Part shown: one piece after another, positions 46,211-54,258 of the stretch
How positions within the stretch are numbered: the first letter of the stretch is position 1
Layout: the number at the start of each line of letters is the position of its first letter
Source of the DNA: Cyanobium sp.
GTDB taxonomy: Bacteria > Cyanobacteriota > Cyanobacteriia > PCC-6307 > Cyanobiaceae
Assembly: GCA_014191755.1 (NCBI GenBank)
Contig: BJHE01000001.1
Location: 62,001 to 126,000, forward strand
Reading direction: 5' to 3'
Length of the DNA: 64,000 nt
Notes under the pieces: model-generated
What the model saw: only the letters and a program-made list of their open reading frames with translations
Databases searched by the model: none
Told to the model about the DNA's origin: nothing
Made by a program: the position numbers and the translations under genes

Positions 46211-47230
46211 TCATGGGGCGAGCCTGGCGATCACCTTCAGCCCTGTGAGCTGGCGCACCCGTTGGGCATCGGCCGGATCCAGCTGCACCCGCACCTCCAC
46301 GATGCGCGCGTCGGCATCACCGGTGGGATCGGTGGAGAGCACCTGGCGCTGCCGCACCTGGGGGCTGATGCGGCTGACGCGCCCGGCCAGCGTTCCAGTG
46401 AAGCCCCCGTTCTCGCTGGTGAGCCGCACGGCCATGCCGGGCATCACCCGGGCGATATCGCTCTCATAGACCTCCACCACGGCCTCCATGCGGTCGCTGG
46501 CGCCGAGTTCGAGAATTCCCTTGTCGCCGGGGCGTTCCCCCACCCGGGCATTGATCCGCAGCACCGTGCCAGCCATCGGGGAGCGCAGTTCGGTGTTATC
46601 GAGGTCGGCCTCCTCCTTCACCAGCTCGGCCTGAGCCTCCTGCAACTGGCCCTGCAGCAATAGGTGATCCTGCTCGCGGCGATCAAGTTCATCAGCAGCG
46701 ATCGCACCGACCTTGGTGAGCTGGCGGTAGCGGGCCAGTTCCCGGTTCTCCACATCCAGTCGGCGCCGGAGATTGGCGATGCGGGCGCGGAGCAGATTCC
46801 GCTGGGCAAGTTGGGTAGGGGCGGTGTCAAAGCGGGCCAGGAGCTGGCCGGGCAGCACCCTCTGACCTTCCACCACCTCCAGGGCGGTGATCCGGGGTGT
46901 GGCACCCATACCACTGGTCGGGGCGGCCAGCACGCGGATATCGCCGGCGGGCTCGAGCCGGCCCAGGGCTGCCACGGCCTCGGGCCTGGCAGGGGCCGGT
47001 TTGGCGCGCACCTCAGCTTCCCGCTTAGCTGCCGACTGGCCCAGCCATCCGGCTTTGAATGCCAACAGTCCAGCTCCGGCTGCCAGGGCCAGCGAGCCGA
47101 TCAGGACGGCGAGGAGGGGGCGGGAGGATCGTCGAACAGGAGGTTCTCGATGTATTGGTCCGCCCAGGCTGGGTTGAACGCCTTCTCCAGGACCCGGCGG
47201 GTTTTGTCGTTCTGTTTCTGTTGCTTGCAA
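46211..47230 (-). CDS. DevB-type membrane-fusion adaptor (HlyD family)
   Basis: 339 aa in the track. A membrane helix (LLAVLIGSLALAAGAGLLAF) is followed by the RPEAVAALGRLEPAGDI beginning typical of DevB, a coiled-coil hairpin (LRARIANLRRRLDVENRELARYRQL) and a barrel-sandwich lipoyl motif (LRSPMAGTVLRINARVGE). It links the inner-membrane exporter to a TolC-like outer channel. The only usable start is TTG 47230, which would overlap pcyA by 130 bp; a non-standard start nearer 47140 is possible, so the 5' end is uncertain. Confidence 0.85.
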   Translation of the reverse strand: MQATETERQNPPGPGEGVQPSLGGPIHREPPVRRSSRPLLAVLIGSLALAAGAGLLAFKAGWLGQSAAKREAEVRAKPAPARPEAVAALGRLEPAGDIRVLAAPTSGMGATPRITALEVVEGQRVLPGQLLARFDTAPTQLAQRNLLRARIANLRRRLDVENRELARYRQLTKVGAIAADELDRREQDHLLLQGQLQEAQAELVKEEADLDNTELRSPMAGTVLRINARVGERPGDKGILELGASDRMEAVVEVYESDIARVMPGMAVRLTSENGGFTGTLAGRVSRISPQVRQRQVLSTDPTGDADARIVEVRVQLDPADAQRVRQLTGLKVIARLAP

Positions 47231-47901
47231 TAGCGCTGCTGACCCTCCCAGCGATTCACCGTAGCCGGATCCGTGGGGCCTTGGGCCGTGCCCTCCGACA
47301 CCGCCGCGGCAAGCACTCCCAGCACGGCCGCCACATGATCGATGAAGCGCTCCTCCTCGGCCGGATCGACCGGCCGCACGAACAGCACGTGGGGGGAGAA
47401 AATCCCTCCCCAGGCCGGCAGCTCACGCTCCTGGGAGAAGGGGCCGGGATCGAGGGCTGCGAGGGCTCGGTCGATCCCCGCAGGCAGGGATCCCGTCACG
47501 GGGGAAAGGTCCACGATTGCGGCGGACACCACCCCGCGGCCGGCCACGATGTCGGCCCCAAAAACCGGCAGGTCGAAGCTGGGTTCGGGGAAGAACACGC
47601 AGTGAAGGATCTGCAGGCCCGCCCCCAGACGGGCCGTCTCGAGATGGAGCTTGCGCAGGCCTTGGCAGCGGTGCACCTCGTTGCGGATAAAGATCTCTTC
47701 ACCATCGAGGCTGCCGCCGATCGCCTCCAGGGCCGGATCGATTGTCAGGGGCTCCAGGCCGGGGAGACCGTCCCGGCAGGTGCGGATCCGCCCGGCAAGG
47801 GCGTCGACCAGCGGATGGATGCCCCCGAACGTTCGAGCGGAGACTCCCTTGGGGCCAGTGACCGGCTCAGCTGCGGCACGGAGTGGGGAATCCGGTGTCA
47901 T
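47101..47901 (-). CDS. pcyA: Phycocyanobilin:ferredoxin oxidoreductase
   Basis: Converts biliverdin IXalpha to phycocyanobilin with four ferredoxin electrons, supplying phycobilisome chromophores such as that of ApcF here. 266 aa. Motifs IRNEVHRCQGLRKLHLETA, ILHCVFFPEPSFDLPVFGADIVAG and PAWGGIFSPHVLFVRP are diagnostic, including the aspartate in FGADIV needed for protonation. The track's N-terminal extension is rejected in favour of ATG 47901. It overlaps the beginning of the devB reading frame. Confidence 0.95.
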   Translation of the reverse strand: MTPDSPLRAAAEPVTGPKGVSARTFGGIHPLVDALAGRIRTCRDGLPGLEPLTIDPALEAIGGSLDGEEIFIRNEVHRCQGLRKLHLETARLGAGLQILHCVFFPEPSFDLPVFGADIVAGRGVVSAAIVDLSPVTGSLPAGIDRALAALDPGPFSQERELPAWGGIFSPHVLFVRPVDPAEEERFIDHVAAVLGVLAAAVSEGTAQGPTDPATVNRWEGQQRYCKQQKQNDKTRRVLEKAFNPAWADQYIENLLFDDPPAPSSPS

Positions 47902-47944
47902 CACGGCGCCGCAGCCAGCAGAATGGCGATCTTGACACCAGCGC

Positions 47945-49219
47945 ATGCCATCCACATCCCGTTGTTGCGGCCCGTTGCTCCCTGGGCTGGAGCAACCCAA
48001 CCGCAGGGTGCTTGCCAATGGAGCCGAACTGGTGAGTCTCGATCTGGCCGAGGCCCCCTTGGTCTGTCTTGACTTCTGGTGTCGCGCCGGCAGCGTGTTC
48101 GAGGCCGGCAGCGAGAGCGGCATGGCTCATTTCCTAGAGCACATGGTGTTCAAGGGAAGCCACAGCCTGGCGGCGGGCGAATTCGACCGCAGGATTGAGG
48201 CCCTCGGCGGCAGCAGCAATGCCGCCACCGGCTTCGATGATGTGCACTACCACGTGTTGATTCCCCCCCAGGCGGCCCCGGAAGCTCTTGAGCTGCTCCT
48301 CGATCTGGTGCTGGAGCCTCGCCTTGAGGGGGATGCCTTCGCGATGGAGCGCCAGGTGGTGCTTGAGGAGCTCGCCCAGAGCGAAGACCAGCCGGAGGAG
48401 GTGGCGGTGCAGCAGCTTCTGGCGATGGCCTGCCCAGGCCATGCCTATGGCCAGCCGATCCTGGGCCGACGTGAGGCCCTGCTGGCCCACGAGCCCGAGG
48501 CCATGGCGGCCTTCCATCGGCGACTTTACGGCGGTGGCCGATGCGTGCTGGCCCTCGCCGGTGCCCTGGCCGGTACTGACCTGGAGGCGAGGGCCGTTGA
48601 AGGGGCGCTCGCCTCCGTGGCCCCCCTGGCAGGGCCGCCGCCCCTTGAGCCTTTGCGGGTGCAACCCGGGGAACAGCGGCTGGAGTTGCCCCGCTTGGAG
48701 GCGGCCCGGCTGCTGATGGCTTGGGGCCAGCCGCCGGCCCGGGATCTTCACGGGGTGATGGGGGGCGATCTGGCGACCTCCCTGCTGGCCGAGGGCCGGC
48801 GGAGTCGCCTGGTGGAGCGATTGCGGGAGCAGCTGCAGCTGGTGGAGAGCGTGGATCTGGATCTGCACCCGATGGAATGCGGCAGCCTGGCGCTGCTGGA
48901 GGCGGTGTGCGATCCAGAGGATCTGCCGGCCGTGCGGGCCGCCATCCACAGCGTCTGGGAGGAGGTGATGGCCGAGCCGGTGCAGGCGGCCGAGTGGTCG
49001 CGGGTGAGGCGGCTGGTGACGAACAGCTACCGCTTTGGGATGGAGGCCCCGGGCAACGTGGCCGGGCTGATCGGCACCGGGCATCTCTGGGGGCGCTACG
49101 AGAGTCTGGAGGCTCCCCTTGAGGCAATCGACTCCTGGGATCCGGAGACCCTGCGGGCCGAAGCTATAGCCAGCCTGGATCCCCGCCGCGCCTGCGTGCT
49201 TGAAGCGGTGCCCGCATGA
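47945..49219 (+). CDS. M16 zinc peptidase, catalytic subunit
   Basis: 424 aa. The inverted zinc motif HFLEH (H62, E65, H66) and the downstream glutamates (VVLEELAQSEDQPEE) mark an active M16 enzyme. The product of the next gene lacks the motif, so the two probably form an active/inactive heterodimer like the mitochondrial processing peptidase or the bacterial PqqF-like pairs. Stop and next start overlap by 4 bp. Likely a cytoplasmic or periplasmic oligopeptidase; no signal peptide is visible. Confidence 0.93.
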   Translation: MPSTSRCCGPLLPGLEQPNRRVLANGAELVSLDLAEAPLVCLDFWCRAGSVFEAGSESGMAHFLEHMVFKGSHSLAAGEFDRRIEALGGSSNAATGFDDVHYHVLIPPQAAPEALELLLDLVLEPRLEGDAFAMERQVVLEELAQSEDQPEEVAVQQLLAMACPGHAYGQPILGRREALLAHEPEAMAAFHRRLYGGGRCVLALAGALAGTDLEARAVEGALASVAPLAGPPPLEPLRVQPGEQRLELPRLEAARLLMAWGQPPARDLHGVMGGDLATSLLAEGRRSRLVERLREQLQLVESVDLDLHPMECGSLALLEAVCDPEDLPAVRAAIHSVWEEVMAEPVQAAEWSRVRRLVTNSYRFGMEAPGNVAGLIGTGHLWGRYESLEAPLEAIDSWDPETLRAEAIASLDPRRACVLEAVPA

Positions 49220-50556
49220 CCTCCGCCATCCCGTTCCCCGTGCCCAGCTTCAGCCTCAGCGGCGGCCTGCCGGTTGTCGCCCGCAGCCGTCCGGGGCCTG
49301 AGATCCTGGCGGCACGCTTGGTGATCCGAGGCGGGAGTGGCGCCGATCCGCTGCATCGGCGGGGCGCCCACCAGCTGCTTGCCGGATCCATGACCAGGGG
49401 CTGCGGCCAGTTTGATGCCGACGCCCTCGCCGATCTGGTGGAAGGGGCTGGGGCTGCTTTGCGGGCCGAAGCCCATGAGGATTCCCTAGTGCTCGGCCTC
49501 AAGTGTGCAGCCACGGACACCCTGGATCTGCTGCCGCTCCTCCTCGCCATGGCGCGGCGACCCCTCCTGGCCCCGGACCAGGTGGCTCTCGAGCGCCAGC
49601 TCAATCTCCAGACCCTGCAGCGCCAGAAGGAAGACCCCTACCAGTTGGCCCACGACCAGCTGCTGCGCCAGCTCTACGGCGAAGGCCCCTATGGCCACGA
49701 TCCCCTTGGGGTTGAAGGGGATCTCAAGGGGATCTCGGCTGATCTGCTCGCTGATCTAGCGGTGGGACTGGGGCGAGAGGGCGCCGTTCTGGTACTTACC
49801 GGAACTTTGCCTGACAACCTCCACTCCTTAATGGAGGACTCCCTCGAGGGCCTTCCCTGGACCACCCACCTGCCCTTGGTCTCGGCGGCGGCTGCGCCCC
49901 CACCTGTCGAACCAGGTGGCGTGTCAGCGGCCGGAGCCAGCCTCAGGTCCCTGGAGCAGGACACAGAACAGCTCGTGCTGATGCTGGGGTGCCCCACCGT
50001 GCCGCTCGGCCATCCCGATGCCCTGCCGCTGCGGCTGCTCCAGACCCACCTGGGAATGGGCATGTCGAGCCGCCTGTTCGTGGTGATGCGGGAGGAACGG
50101 GGCTTGGCCTACGACGTGGGGGTGAGCCACCCGGCACGCTGCGGGGCCGCCCCGTTCGTGATGCACCTCTCCACCTCCGCCGACCGGGCCGAGGAAGCAA
50201 CCGCCTGCCTCCTGGAGGAATGGCGGCGCCTGCTGGAGGAACCTCTGGATTTAGCGGCGCTGGAGCTGGCCCGCGCCAAGACCGTCGGCCAGGACGCCAT
50301 GGGACGCCAGACCTGCTCCCAGATCGCCGAGCGCCTGGCCCTGGTGCTCAGCCACGGCCTACCCGCCGACCATGTGGAACGGTGCCTGGCTCGGGCCGCC
50401 GAGCTGGATGGCGCAGCGCTGCAGCAGGCCGCCCGCCGCTGGCTTTCGCAGGCCAGCCTCAGCCTCGTTGGGCCGGCGCCGGCGCTGGCCTCGGCAACAA
50501 CCGCCTGGGAGGCTGCCGGCGGAATCGGGCTCACTCGTTCCCGGACGCCGGCCTAA
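49216..50556 (+). CDS. M16-family peptidase-like subunit without catalytic motif
   Basis: 446 aa. The position of HxxEH is occupied by RRGAHQLL, so zinc binding is lost. The C-terminal half keeps the family's LGMGMSSRLFVVMREERGLAYDVG, the R/Y substrate-binding pair. It overlaps the catalytic partner by 4 bp and the convergent sipA gene by 26 bp at its 3' end. Predicted non-catalytic partner that shapes the substrate chamber. Confidence 0.92.
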   Translation: MTSAIPFPVPSFSLSGGLPVVARSRPGPEILAARLVIRGGSGADPLHRRGAHQLLAGSMTRGCGQFDADALADLVEGAGAALRAEAHEDSLVLGLKCAATDTLDLLPLLLAMARRPLLAPDQVALERQLNLQTLQRQKEDPYQLAHDQLLRQLYGEGPYGHDPLGVEGDLKGISADLLADLAVGLGREGAVLVLTGTLPDNLHSLMEDSLEGLPWTTHLPLVSAAAAPPPVEPGGVSAAGASLRSLEQDTEQLVLMLGCPTVPLGHPDALPLRLLQTHLGMGMSSRLFVVMREERGLAYDVGVSHPARCGAAPFVMHLSTSADRAEEATACLLEEWRRLLEEPLDLAALELARAKTVGQDAMGRQTCSQIAERLALVLSHGLPADHVERCLARAAELDGAALQQAARRWLSQASLSLVGPAPALASATTAWEAAGGIGLTRSRTPA

Positions 50557-50809
50557 GGTCCCGAACCGATAGTAGAAAGGTGCCCCGCCGGAAGCGCACG
50601 GCCAATTGGTCGAGGGGGCGGATCTCGCTCACCGCGCCCACCTCGCCGGTGGCCACCAGGTCGGGGGGACGCAGCATGGGCATCGGATCGGCCGTCTTGA
50701 GGTACGGAACGCTCTGCAGCAGGCAGACGCGATCACCCACCACAAAGCGGCGGAACGATTCGGCCGGTTCGGTTGTCTCCCCGCTCTCTCCCTGGTCGGA
50801 CTGCTTCAC
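50531..50809 (-). CDS. sipA: SipA-like regulatory protein (DUF3148)
   Basis: 92 aa; FVVGDRVCLLQSVPYLKTADP followed by MPMLRPPDLVATGEVG and AVRFRRGTFLL matches the small SH3-like SipA family. SipA binds the histidine kinase NblS (Hik33) and modulates high-light and nutrient-stress responses. The N-terminal 18 residues are disordered. Its stop lies 26 bp inside the convergent M16 gene. Confidence 0.88.
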   Translation of the reverse strand: MKQSDQGESGETTEPAESFRRFVVGDRVCLLQSVPYLKTADPMPMLRPPDLVATGEVGAVSEIRPLDQLAVRFRRGTFLLSVRDLRPASGNE

Positions 50810-50866
50810 CGGATCGCCCCTTCTCAGCCGAACCTAGCTGCAGCAGGATGGGCGCCTTGACCACTA

Positions 50867-51448
50867 ATGGAGAAACGTTTGCGGGCCCTTGCCACCTGGA
50901 GCGGAGCGATCGCCGGTCTGCTGCTGATCGTGGCCGGGGGTCTGATCCCCGCCTTCCTGGCGCTTCCAGGCCCGGAAGGGTGGAGCCTCCGTCCCCTGGG
51001 GATCACTCTCCAGGTGCCCGCTCTGCTGCTCACAGCGTTGGTGGCCGGTCCCCGCAGCGCCCTGCTGGCCGCGGTGGGCTATCTGAGCGTGGGGCTGTTC
51101 CAGCTGCCGGTGTTCCAGCAGGGGGGTGGGATCGGCTATCTGGTGGATCCAGGATTCGGCTATCTGGCGGGCTTCATTCCAGCGGCCTGGATCACGGGGC
51201 GACTGGCCCGCCAGCGCGGCATGGACGATCCCCTCGCCCTCACCGCGGCGGCAGGGGTTGGACTTCTCGTGCTGCAGCTCTGCGGTCTGCTCAACCTGCT
51301 CATCGGCGCCCTGGCCGGCCGCTGGGGCGCCAACCTGGTGCCGCTCACGGTGGGCTATGGACTGGCGATCCTTCCCCAGGCCCTGCTGTGCTGCGCGGCC
51401 GGGGTCCTGGCCTGGGTGCTGAGGCGGGTGCTGCTGGTGTCATCTTGA
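50867..51448 (+). CDS. bioY: Biotin transporter BioY
   Basis: 193-aa S component of an ECF-type biotin transporter (or a solitary carrier). Six hydrophobic helices; the motif GYLVDPGFGYLAGFIPAAWITG and PLGITLQVPALLLTALVAGPR are diagnostic. It lies 11 bp ahead of lspA on the same strand. Uptake of biotin or a precursor is predicted; ECF A and T components were not seen. Confidence 0.93.
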   Translation: MEKRLRALATWSGAIAGLLLIVAGGLIPAFLALPGPEGWSLRPLGITLQVPALLLTALVAGPRSALLAAVGYLSVGLFQLPVFQQGGGIGYLVDPGFGYLAGFIPAAWITGRLARQRGMDDPLALTAAAGVGLLVLQLCGLLNLLIGALAGRWGANLVPLTVGYGLAILPQALLCCAAGVLAWVLRRVLLVSS

Positions 51449-51458
51449 GAGGCTGAGC

Positions 51459-52070
51459 ATGCTCGATCCGATTCCAAAGATCACCACCACCTCGCCGGAT
51501 TCCCCCGCCCCAGGCCCTGGCACGACCCGTTCCCGCAGTGATCGGGGCCTGCCGCTGCTCCTTGCCCTGGCGGTGCTGATTGCGGACCAATGGAGCAAGT
51601 CGTGGGTGCTCAGCAACCTGGAACCAGGAAGGTTGTATCCCTTCCTGCCTGGTCTGCTGGCGCTCCAGCGGGTGAGCAACACCGGCGCCGCCTTCAGCCT
51701 GTTTCGAGATTCGGTGCAGGTCCTCGCCGTGGTGAGTCTGGCGGTGAGTGCCGCCGTGCTGCTGTGGATCCTCTGGAAGCCGCCCCATGGCCTTTGGCCA
51801 AGTCTTGCCCTCGGTTTTTTGCTGGGTGGGGCAGCCGGCAACGGTCTGGACCGCTGGAACCATGGAGCGGTGACCGACTTTCTGGCCACCGTGCCCTTCT
51901 CCTTCCCCGTGTTCAACCTGGCGGATGTGGCCATTAATCTGGCGGTGGCCTGCTTCGCCCTCGACCAGCTGGCAGCCTTCCTGCCGCGACGTTCCGGCCC
52001 AGGCAGCTCCCGATCCCGAGGAAGACAGGGTTCCGGACGGGGCGCCGGCCCCGGCGGCAGCCATGGCTGA
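51459..52070 (+). CDS. lspA: Signal peptidase II (prolipoprotein)
   Basis: 203 aa; aspartyl protease that cleaves lipoprotein signal peptides in the membrane. Catalytic D140 (GAVTDF) and D156 (NLADVAIN) and the signature RVSNTGAAFSLF are present. Four membrane helices. A 30-residue disordered head and a basic C-terminal tail flank the core. A GAGAGGC ribosome-binding site precedes the ATG. Its last 8 bp overlap the FHA-PBP gene. Confidence 0.95.
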   Translation: MLDPIPKITTTSPDSPAPGPGTTRSRSDRGLPLLLALAVLIADQWSKSWVLSNLEPGRLYPFLPGLLALQRVSNTGAAFSLFRDSVQVLAVVSLAVSAAVLLWILWKPPHGLWPSLALGFLLGGAAGNGLDRWNHGAVTDFLATVPFSFPVFNLADVAINLAVACFALDQLAAFLPRRSGPGSSRSRGRQGSGRGAGPGGSHG

Positions 52071-54258
52071 GCGTCCCGGCCCCACCATCTCCGTTCATCT
52101 GGACCACCAGCTAGAGCGGCGGGTTCCCCTGCACGGCAGCCTCTATCGGATCGGCCGGGATCCGAATGCCGAGGTGCTGCTTGAGCAGGCGGCTGTGAGC
52201 CGTCGCCATGCCCTGCTGGAACGGCGCGGCAACCACTGGCTGCTCAGCGATGCAGGGTCCACGAACGGGCTGTGGTGGCAGGGGCGCCGGGTGCGGGAAC
52301 TGCTGCTGCGCGATGGGGATCGGGTGCGGCTGGGGCCGCCCCAGCTGCCCGATCTGCCCGAAATCAGCTTCCATGACGCCGAGTCCGGTCGGCGGCTGCG
52401 GCGGTTCCGGCTGGCGATCCTGGGTCCTGCTGCACTGGCCGGAGGAGGCCTGCTGCTCTGGCTCCTGGGGGCCGCGTTGGTGCCGATCCGGGGAAGCCTG
52501 GCGACCGTCCGAGGGCCGCTGCTGCTCTACGACCGTGCCGATCGGCCGATCGCTTCGGCCGATGACCGCCGCCACCGGGAACAGGCGAAGCTCGAGGGCT
52601 ATCCGCGGGTGCTGATCGATGCCCTGCTCGCCAGTGAGGACAGCCGCTTCTGGTGGCACCCCGGCATCGACCCGATCGGCACCGGTCGCGCCCTGGTGAC
52701 CAACCTGCTGGGCGGCCGGGTGCTGGAGGGCGGCAGCACCCTCACCCAGCAACTGGCCCGCAGCCTCTACCCGGCTCAGGTGGGCGAAGGCGAGACCCTG
52801 GGCCGTAAGGGGCGGGAACTGCTCGTGGCCCTTCAGCTGGAGGCGCGCTTCAGCAAAACCGAACTGCTCCTGAGCTACCTGAACCGCGCCTTTCTGGGCG
52901 CGGGCTGGGGCTTCGAGGATGCCTCCCGCCGACTGTTTGGCAAGCCTGCCGGGACTCTGTCCTTGGAGGAGGGGGCCCTGCTGGTGGGACTGCTCTCCTC
53001 TCCCTACGGCCACGATCCCTGCAGCCGCCCCCAGGAAGCCCTGGAGGCCCGCAACACCGTGCTTCACAAGATGGTGGACACCGGCCGCATCTCCGCCGAC
53101 CAGGGCCGCCGCGCCCGCCGTCTGCCGATCCGCCTGAGTGTGGATGCCTGCCGGGGCAATGAACGTCGGGCCATGCCCTTCTACAGCGACCAGGTGCGGC
53201 GCGACCTCGATGCGCTGGTGGGGGCGGATGTTGCGGCGGAAGGGAACTACCTGGTGGACACCCACCTGGATCCAGCTCTGCAGGAGCTGATCGAGCGGTT
53301 GCTGCGGGAGCACATCGAGGCCAGTCGCTCCCTTGGCGTGTCGGAGGGGGCGGTGGTGGTTCTCGACAGCCGCAACGGCGGCATCCTGGCGATCGTGGGA
53401 GGCCGCGACTACCGCCGCAGCCAGTTCAACCGGGCCTCGATGGCCCTGCGTCAGCCGGGGAGCACCTTCAAACTGGTGCCCTACACGGCGGCGATCGAAC
53501 GCGGGGCCAGGCCCGGCGATGGTGTGAACTGCGGGCCCCTAACTTGGCAGGGCCAGGTCTTCGAGAGCGGCTGCGGCGGCACGATCAGCCTGCGGCAGGC
53601 CCTAGCGATCAGCAGCAACACCGCTGCCCTGCGGCTGGCCCGGCGGGTAGGTCTCGATGCGGTGGTTCACAAGGCCCGAGACCTGGGCTTCAGCACACCG
53701 CTCGATCCCGTGCCGGGCCTGGCCTTGGGTCAGAGCGAGGTGACCCTGCTGGAACTCTCTGCCGCCTACGCCGCAGTGGCCGACAACGGCCTCTGGCATG
53801 CCCCGAGCACCATCCGCCATCTGACCGACGCCGAAGCCTGCCCAGCCGGGAAAGAGGAGAAGGGTTGCCGCAGCGTGCCGAAGACCGCACCATCTTCCAG
53901 GGGAGCCCGATCCAAGGATGGGAAGTTCTCAGTCGGCAAGCTCGAGCCCGGCGGCGTGGCCGGAGCGGCCGGTCGGCGAGCCATGGCCCCAGCCACGGCG
54001 AAGCTGATGCAGGAGATGCTGCGGGGTGTGGTGAACGGGGGCACCGGAACGGCCGCCTGGGTGAGCGGCGGGGTGTGGGGAAAGACGGGCACCACCAACG
54101 ACGGCCGCGACCTCCTTTTCGTGGGCGCGGTGCCCGATCGCCACTGGGTGATGGGGGTGTGGCTAGGGAACGACGACAACACGCCCAGCCGTTCCACCAG
54201 CCACCTGGCCGCTGAACTCTGGGGCCGGATCGTTCGCTCCTCGGTGGCCACCCCCTAA
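52063..54258 (+). CDS. FHA-domain class A penicillin-binding protein
   Basis: 731 aa. An N-terminal cytoplasmic FHA domain (YRIGRD..AEVLLEQAAVSRRHA...DAGSTNGLWW), one membrane helix near 125-150, a glycosyltransferase domain (E192 in ASEDSRFWWHPGID, GGSTLTQQLARS) and a transpeptidase domain with S467-T-F-K, SSN near 517-519 and K674-TG. All catalytic residues are intact. The FHA domain probably binds phosphothreonine and links wall synthesis to Ser/Thr kinase signalling. It starts 8 bp inside lspA and ends in a TAATG overlap with the GTPase gene. Cyanobacterial PBPs with an N-terminal FHA are known. Confidence 0.95.
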   Translation: MAERPGPTISVHLDHQLERRVPLHGSLYRIGRDPNAEVLLEQAAVSRRHALLERRGNHWLLSDAGSTNGLWWQGRRVRELLLRDGDRVRLGPPQLPDLPEISFHDAESGRRLRRFRLAILGPAALAGGGLLLWLLGAALVPIRGSLATVRGPLLLYDRADRPIASADDRRHREQAKLEGYPRVLIDALLASEDSRFWWHPGIDPIGTGRALVTNLLGGRVLEGGSTLTQQLARSLYPAQVGEGETLGRKGRELLVALQLEARFSKTELLLSYLNRAFLGAGWGFEDASRRLFGKPAGTLSLEEGALLVGLLSSPYGHDPCSRPQEALEARNTVLHKMVDTGRISADQGRRARRLPIRLSVDACRGNERRAMPFYSDQVRRDLDALVGADVAAEGNYLVDTHLDPALQELIERLLREHIEASRSLGVSEGAVVVLDSRNGGILAIVGGRDYRRSQFNRASMALRQPGSTFKLVPYTAAIERGARPGDGVNCGPLTWQGQVFESGCGGTISLRQALAISSNTAALRLARRVGLDAVVHKARDLGFSTPLDPVPGLALGQSEVTLLELSAAYAAVADNGLWHAPSTIRHLTDAEACPAGKEEKGCRSVPKTAPSSRGARSKDGKFSVGKLEPGGVAGAAGRRAMAPATAKLMQEMLRGVVNGGTGTAAWVSGGVWGKTGTTNDGRDLLFVGAVPDRHWVMGVWLGNDDNTPSRSTSHLAAELWGRIVRSSVATP

